Positions 24,361 to 27,676 of a stretch of 27,676 nucleotides of DNA are shown piece by piece. Positions within the stretch are counted from its first letter, which is position 1, and each line of letters begins with the position of its first letter. The notes under the pieces are model-generated. The model did not search any database and was not told the origin of the DNA. It saw only the letters and a program-made list of their open reading frames with translations. Source of the DNA: an uncultured Collinsella sp. (GTDB taxonomy: Bacteria > Actinomycetota > Coriobacteriia > Coriobacteriales > Coriobacteriaceae); NCBI GenBank assembly GCA_938023905.1, contig CALJCO010000029.1, positions 1 to 27,676 on the forward strand, read 5' to 3'. Position numbers and translations under genes: made by a program.

Positions 24361-25227
24361 ATGGCATCGCGGTATCAGATTGTATGTATGGTGGTCGATT
24401 GCGGCAGCCTGAAACGTGCCGCCGACGCGCTGGGCTATACGCAAAGCGCGGTGAGCCAGGCCGTCAAGGCGCTCGAGCGCGAGCTGGGCACCACGATTAT
24501 CGAGCGCGGCAAGCAGGGCGTCTCGCTTACGCGCGACGGCAAACAGTATCTGCCGTATCTGCGCCAGATCGTAACGGCCGAGGCCGAGCTTGAGGGCAAG
24601 CGCCAGGAGTTGCTAGGGCTTTCGTCGACCGACATTCGTATTGCGACGTTTACCAACGTGAGCCGTACCGTGCTGCCGCGCGTGATCCGCGACTTTGGGG
24701 CCCTGCATCCGGGCGTGCGCTTTACCCTCAAGCAGGGCGATTACACGCGCAATGCCCAGTGGGTGCACGATGGCGTGGTCGACTTTTGCTTTACAGCGCG
24801 TGGATTTACCGAGGGGCTCGAGAAACGCGTGGTCTATCACGACGAGCTGGTGGCGTTGTTGCCAGCCGTCCATCCACTGGCGGCAAAGGAAAAGGTGACG
24901 CTTGCCGACCTGGCGTCCGAACCGTTTGTGCTGCTGGATGAGGGCGAACAGAGTCTGGTGCTCGATGCGTTTGCCGCGCACGGGCTATCGCCGCATGTGA
25001 CGAGTGAGGTCACCGATGACTACACCATTATGGCGATGGTGGAGGAGGGCCTCGGTGTGAGCATGCTCTACCGCCGTACCGTCGAGGGCATGCGGGCCGA
25101 TATTTGTGTGCGCCCCATCGTGCATGCTCCCTCGCGCGACGTCGTGGCGGCTTGGCGCAGCTGGGACACCATGCCTATCGCCACGAGGCGCTTTATCGAC
25201 TATATGAGCTCGCATATTGTCAATTAA
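24361..25227 (+). CDS. LysR-family transcriptional regulator
   Basis: This 288-residue protein starts at ATG 24361 with GGAGG upstream. The winged helix-turn-helix (residues 1-60) reads CGSLKRAADALGYTQSAVSQ, then VKALERELGTTIIERG. Residues 85-285 form the ligand-binding domain (IRIATFTNVSRTVLPRVIRD; VDFCFTARG; EKVTLADLASEPFVLLDEGE). It should control the divergent EamA transporter and probably itself. The effector is unknown. It ends 27 bases from the stop codon of the convergent MATE gene, with no clear terminator between. Confidence 0.95.
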   Translation: MASRYQIVCMVVDCGSLKRAADALGYTQSAVSQAVKALERELGTTIIERGKQGVSLTRDGKQYLPYLRQIVTAEAELEGKRQELLGLSSTDIRIATFTNVSRTVLPRVIRDFGALHPGVRFTLKQGDYTRNAQWVHDGVVDFCFTARGFTEGLEKRVVYHDELVALLPAVHPLAAKEKVTLADLASEPFVLLDEGEQSLVLDAFAAHGLSPHVTSEVTDDYTIMAMVEEGLGVSMLYRRTVEGMRADICVRPIVHAPSRDVVAAWRSWDTMPIATRRFIDYMSSHIVN

Positions 25228-25254
25228 TGACTGGCGTGGCGTTGAGTGTGGTGA

Positions 25255-26637
25255 TTAGCGGGCTGTCGCTTTGGCTTGCGCCAGACGGTAGGTGCGTGCC
25301 GGATGGCAGAGCAATACCGCCACGACCATAAAGAACGCTGTGGTGCCCAGGCTGATGGGGTAGACCATCATGATGTTCGCAAAGGTGCGGAAGTGCGGGA
25401 ACACGCAGAATACCCAGTAGAAGCGGATGCCGCAGACACAGATCATGGTGATGAGGGCGGGCATGAGCGAGATGCCAAAGCCGCGCAGGTAGCCGGACAT
25501 ATTCTCGTAGAACATGCTAAAGGCGTATGCCGGGAAGATCGAGCACACACGGATATAGCCGATCGAGACGATGTTGGGGTCGCTGTTGAACAGCGCCAGG
25601 ATCTCGCGCCCCAGACCGACGATGATGACGATGGTGGTGAGTGCAACGATGCCGCCTTCGACCAGGCAGACCTTGAGCGTCTTGGTGCAGCGGTCGATCT
25701 GGCGCGCGCCGTGGTTTTGTCCCACAAAGGTAGTGCAAGCCTGGCTAAAGCTGTTGAGCAGGTTGTAGCACACGTACTCCAAGCTCATGGCGGCGCTTGA
25801 TGCCGCCATGACCTCGGTGCCCAAGCTGTTGATGGCGGACTGGATGATGATGTTGGCGACGGCAAAGACAGCGCTTTGGATGCCGGCGGGCAGGCCGATC
25901 TTGACGATGCGCTTGAGGGCGACGGGGTCTAAGCCTAAGTCGCGTGGGGTGACGCGGACGACGGAGTCGGTCTTGAGCAGGTGGACAAAGAGTGTGGCGG
26001 CGCTGACGGTGTAGGCGATGGCGGTGGCGATGGCGACGCCCGTGACGCCCCAGTGGAGCACGGGGACAAAGATGAGGTCCAGGCCAATGTTGAGGACGGT
26101 GGACACGGCGAGCGCCTGCAGCGGCATGCGGGTGATGCCGACGGAGCGGAAGATCGCGGCCTCAAAGTTGTAGAGCAAGATCGAGGGCATGCTGAGCAAA
26201 AAGACGCGCAGGTAGAGCGAGGCGAGCGGCATGGTCTCGGCAGGCACGTTGAGCGCAGCGAGCATGGGCTCGGCAAAGATCTCGCCCAGTGCGATGACGA
26301 CAAAGCCCACGAGCGCCATTAAAATCGAGGTATGGACGGCGCGTTTGACCATGTTCTGATCGTTGCGGCCGATAGCGTTGGCGATGACCACGTTGGAGCC
26401 AAGCGACATGCCAATAAAAAGGTTGAGCATAAGACTGGTAAGCGGAACATTGGAGCCGACCGCCGCCATGGCGAGGGTTCCCTGGTCGCCCGAGAAGTTA
26501 CCGATGATGACCGTGGCGATGAGGTTCGACAGCTGCTCCAAGATGCTCGTGGCGGCCACGGGGAAGGCGAACAGGGGAATATTGCGCCATAGCGAGCCGG
26601 TGGTCATGTCAATGTGCTTAGATGCGGTGCCTGCCAT
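25255..26637 (-). CDS. MATE-family efflux transporter
   Basis: This 460-residue protein has about twelve hydrophobic helices. The N-terminal MTTGSLWRNIPLFAFPVAAT is typical of the bacterial DinF/NorM-like MATE group, and both halves carry MATE-like repeats (GMSLGSNVVIANAIGRNDQN; SQACTTFVGQNHGARQIDRC). It should expel cationic compounds or drugs in exchange for sodium or protons. ATG at 26637 has only a weak GAGAG upstream, so the ATG ten codons later is an alternative. It is a single gene convergent with the LysR regulator. Confidence 0.93.
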   Translation of the reverse strand: MAGTASKHIDMTTGSLWRNIPLFAFPVAATSILEQLSNLIATVIIGNFSGDQGTLAMAAVGSNVPLTSLMLNLFIGMSLGSNVVIANAIGRNDQNMVKRAVHTSILMALVGFVVIALGEIFAEPMLAALNVPAETMPLASLYLRVFLLSMPSILLYNFEAAIFRSVGITRMPLQALAVSTVLNIGLDLIFVPVLHWGVTGVAIATAIAYTVSAATLFVHLLKTDSVVRVTPRDLGLDPVALKRIVKIGLPAGIQSAVFAVANIIIQSAINSLGTEVMAASSAAMSLEYVCYNLLNSFSQACTTFVGQNHGARQIDRCTKTLKVCLVEGGIVALTTIVIIVGLGREILALFNSDPNIVSIGYIRVCSIFPAYAFSMFYENMSGYLRGFGISLMPALITMICVCGIRFYWVFCVFPHFRTFANIMMVYPISLGTTAFFMVVAVLLCHPARTYRLAQAKATAR

Positions 26638-26708
26638 ACGCTCTCAATCTCTAATATGCTCTTTCGTGCTTATTTGCGCAGACGATGATACTCCTAATGC
26701 AGCCAGCC

Positions 26709-26757
26709 GGCACTTAGGGACGTTCCTTTTCTGTCGGCAGCTGGGGACACTCCTTGT
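26709..26757. repeat. GGGAC-core intergenic element
   Basis: The gap between the divergent MATE and rlmA genes holds two GGGAC units, in CACTTAGGGACGTTCCTTTT and CTGGGGACACTCC. AGGGACGTTCCT is nearly self-complementary. GGGACGTTC is shared with the family C element at 14411-14464. Boundaries are tentative. Confidence 0.55.
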
Positions 26758-26828
26758 CTCTTCTATGACTAGGTGGGGAAGGCGTGCGACAATGGTGGGC
26801 GTTGTGTTGTTCGCGCTAAGGAGTTGCC

Positions 26829-27641
26829 ATGTTGTTGTGTCCCGTTTGCCATGAGCCGTTGGTGGACGACGAGCGCGGTGCTGCATGTGCGGGTGGACAC
26901 CGGTTTGACCGTGCGCGCGAGGGCTATCTGTATCTGCTGCGCTCGTCCAAGAGCGGCGACTCCATGGGCGATCCCAAGTCGCAGGCGCGCAGCCGTCGTG
27001 ACTTTCTGAACCGTGGATACTATGCGCTGTTGCGCGATGCGATGGTCGAGCTGGTGCGCGAGCGGGTGTCTGAACGTGCCGCGTCTACGAACGGCCCCAT
27101 GACCTTGCTCGATATTTGCTGCGGCGAGGGCTACTACACCAGCGCCATGGGTGCGGTGCCGGGCGTGGACGCTTACGGGTTCGACTTGGGCAAAGAGATG
27201 GTGCGCCTGGCCGCCAAGCGCGGCGATGCGACCTATTTTGTGGCCAACATGAAGGATATCCCCGTGGCTGATGGCGCCTTTGATATGGTGACCGAGCTCT
27301 TTGCTCCCTTTAACGAGCGTGAGTTTTCTCGCGTGCTGGCGCCCGGGGGCTCGCTCTACACCGTGGTGCCGGGTGCCCGTCATCTGTTTGGGCTCAAGGA
27401 GGTGCTCTACGACACGCCATATCTCAACGACGAGAAGCTGCCGAAGACTACCGAGCTCGAGTTGGTCGGAACGCAGCGGGTGTCTGCGAACATTACGCTC
27501 CAGACCCAGGCCGACATCGAGGCGGTGTTCCAGATGACGCCGTACTACTACCGCACGCGCCCCGCCGACAAAGAGCGCCTGGCAAACCTGGACACCCTTC
27601 AGACCGATATCGACTTCATCATCGCCGAGTACCGCCACTAA
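26829..27641 (+). CDS. rlmA: RlmA-like 23S rRNA (guanine-N1)-methyltransferase
   Basis: This 270-residue protein starts at ATG 26829 with AAGGAG upstream. The N-terminal zinc site has the RlmA spacing: CPVC (Cys 4, Cys 7), Cys 20 and His 24 in CAGGHRFDRAREGYLYLL. DPKSQARSRRDFLNRGYY leads into a class I methyltransferase domain with the AdoMet motif LLDICCGEGYYT (93-104). LAPGGSLYTVVPGARHL and the C-terminal FQMTPYYYRTRP also match RlmA. E. coli RlmA methylates G745 of 23S rRNA; the Gram-positive relative TlrB/RlmAII acts on G748 and can affect tylosin resistance. Which position is modified here cannot be read off. A GACAAT box lies at 26788-26793. Confidence 0.9.
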   Translation: MLLCPVCHEPLVDDERGAACAGGHRFDRAREGYLYLLRSSKSGDSMGDPKSQARSRRDFLNRGYYALLRDAMVELVRERVSERAASTNGPMTLLDICCGEGYYTSAMGAVPGVDAYGFDLGKEMVRLAAKRGDATYFVANMKDIPVADGAFDMVTELFAPFNEREFSRVLAPGGSLYTVVPGARHLFGLKEVLYDTPYLNDEKLPKTTELELVGTQRVSANITLQTQADIEAVFQMTPYYYRTRPADKERLANLDTLQTDIDFIIAEYRH

Positions 27642-27647
27642 CCTACC

Positions 27648-27676
27648 AAAAAGGGACAGGTTTATTTTGGCAGGTT
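27648..27676. repeat. GGGACA-containing element at the window edge
   Basis: AAAAAGGGACAGGTTTATTT is followed by TGGCAGG. Its complement contains TGCCAAAATAAAC, which also occurs at 2655-2667 next to the glutaredoxin remnant. The element runs off the window, so its full structure is not visible. Confidence 0.5.

Overview
The window looks like chromosomal DNA from a high-GC Gram-positive gut actinobacterium, most likely a Coriobacteriia member such as Collinsella. That is an inference from GC-rich codons, strong AGGAG-type ribosome binding sites, Gram-positive lipoprotein and ABC layouts, and palindromic intergenic repeats with a GGGAC core. No rRNA, tRNA, CRISPR array, intact insertion sequence or phage gene was recognised. 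Coding density is high, with about 27 protein genes on both strands.

Layout. Positions 1-1302 hold the 3' part of a large FtsX-type ABC permease. Positions 1346-2479 encode an unrecognised three-helix membrane protein bracketed by two near-identical palindromes. A remnant of a glutaredoxin gene (2602-2649) and a tRNA-dihydrouridine synthase (2732-3691) follow. Positions 3749-4352 form a small cassette: two copies of a second palindrome enclose a 35-codon ORF, a ribbon-helix-helix protein gene and a palindromic operator-promoter. Next come an intact glutaredoxin, an unusual XRE/zinc-ribbon/TipAS regulator, TrmO and a MalY/PatB-type C-S lyase.

The central signalling block (7869-14323) holds a solute-binding lipoprotein translationally coupled to a hybrid histidine kinase. 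Facing it across a PPOX-family flavoprotein gene is a second hybrid kinase that carries its own two tandem solute-binding domains. No ABC permease and no separate response regulator lies beside them, so this reads as amino-acid-like ligand sensing rather than uptake, with output encoded elsewhere. Then come a minimal potassium-channel-like protein, a LOG-family protein and a ClC-type chloride channel or transporter.

Positions 17059-19040 are a YtrA-type GntR regulator, ABC ATPase and ABC-2 permease operon, in which the ATPase gene has a one-base frameshift in a G5/C5 tract near its 3' end. After that are release factor 3, a VUT-type transporter coupled to an SDR oxidoreductase, uracil-DNA glycosylase, an EamA transporter divergent from a LysR regulator, a MATE exporter and an RlmA-like 23S rRNA methyltransferase.

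The most interesting structure outside ordinary genes is the set of palindromic intergenic elements. Two different families each occur as a pair bracketing a small minus-strand gene or module, a third has perfect 19-base arms, and most carry a GGGAC core. They look like REPIN/MITE-type elements. The best candidates for biology worth testing are the palindrome-bracketed RHH cassette, the paired SBP-kinase sensory loci and the XRE-TipAS regulator.
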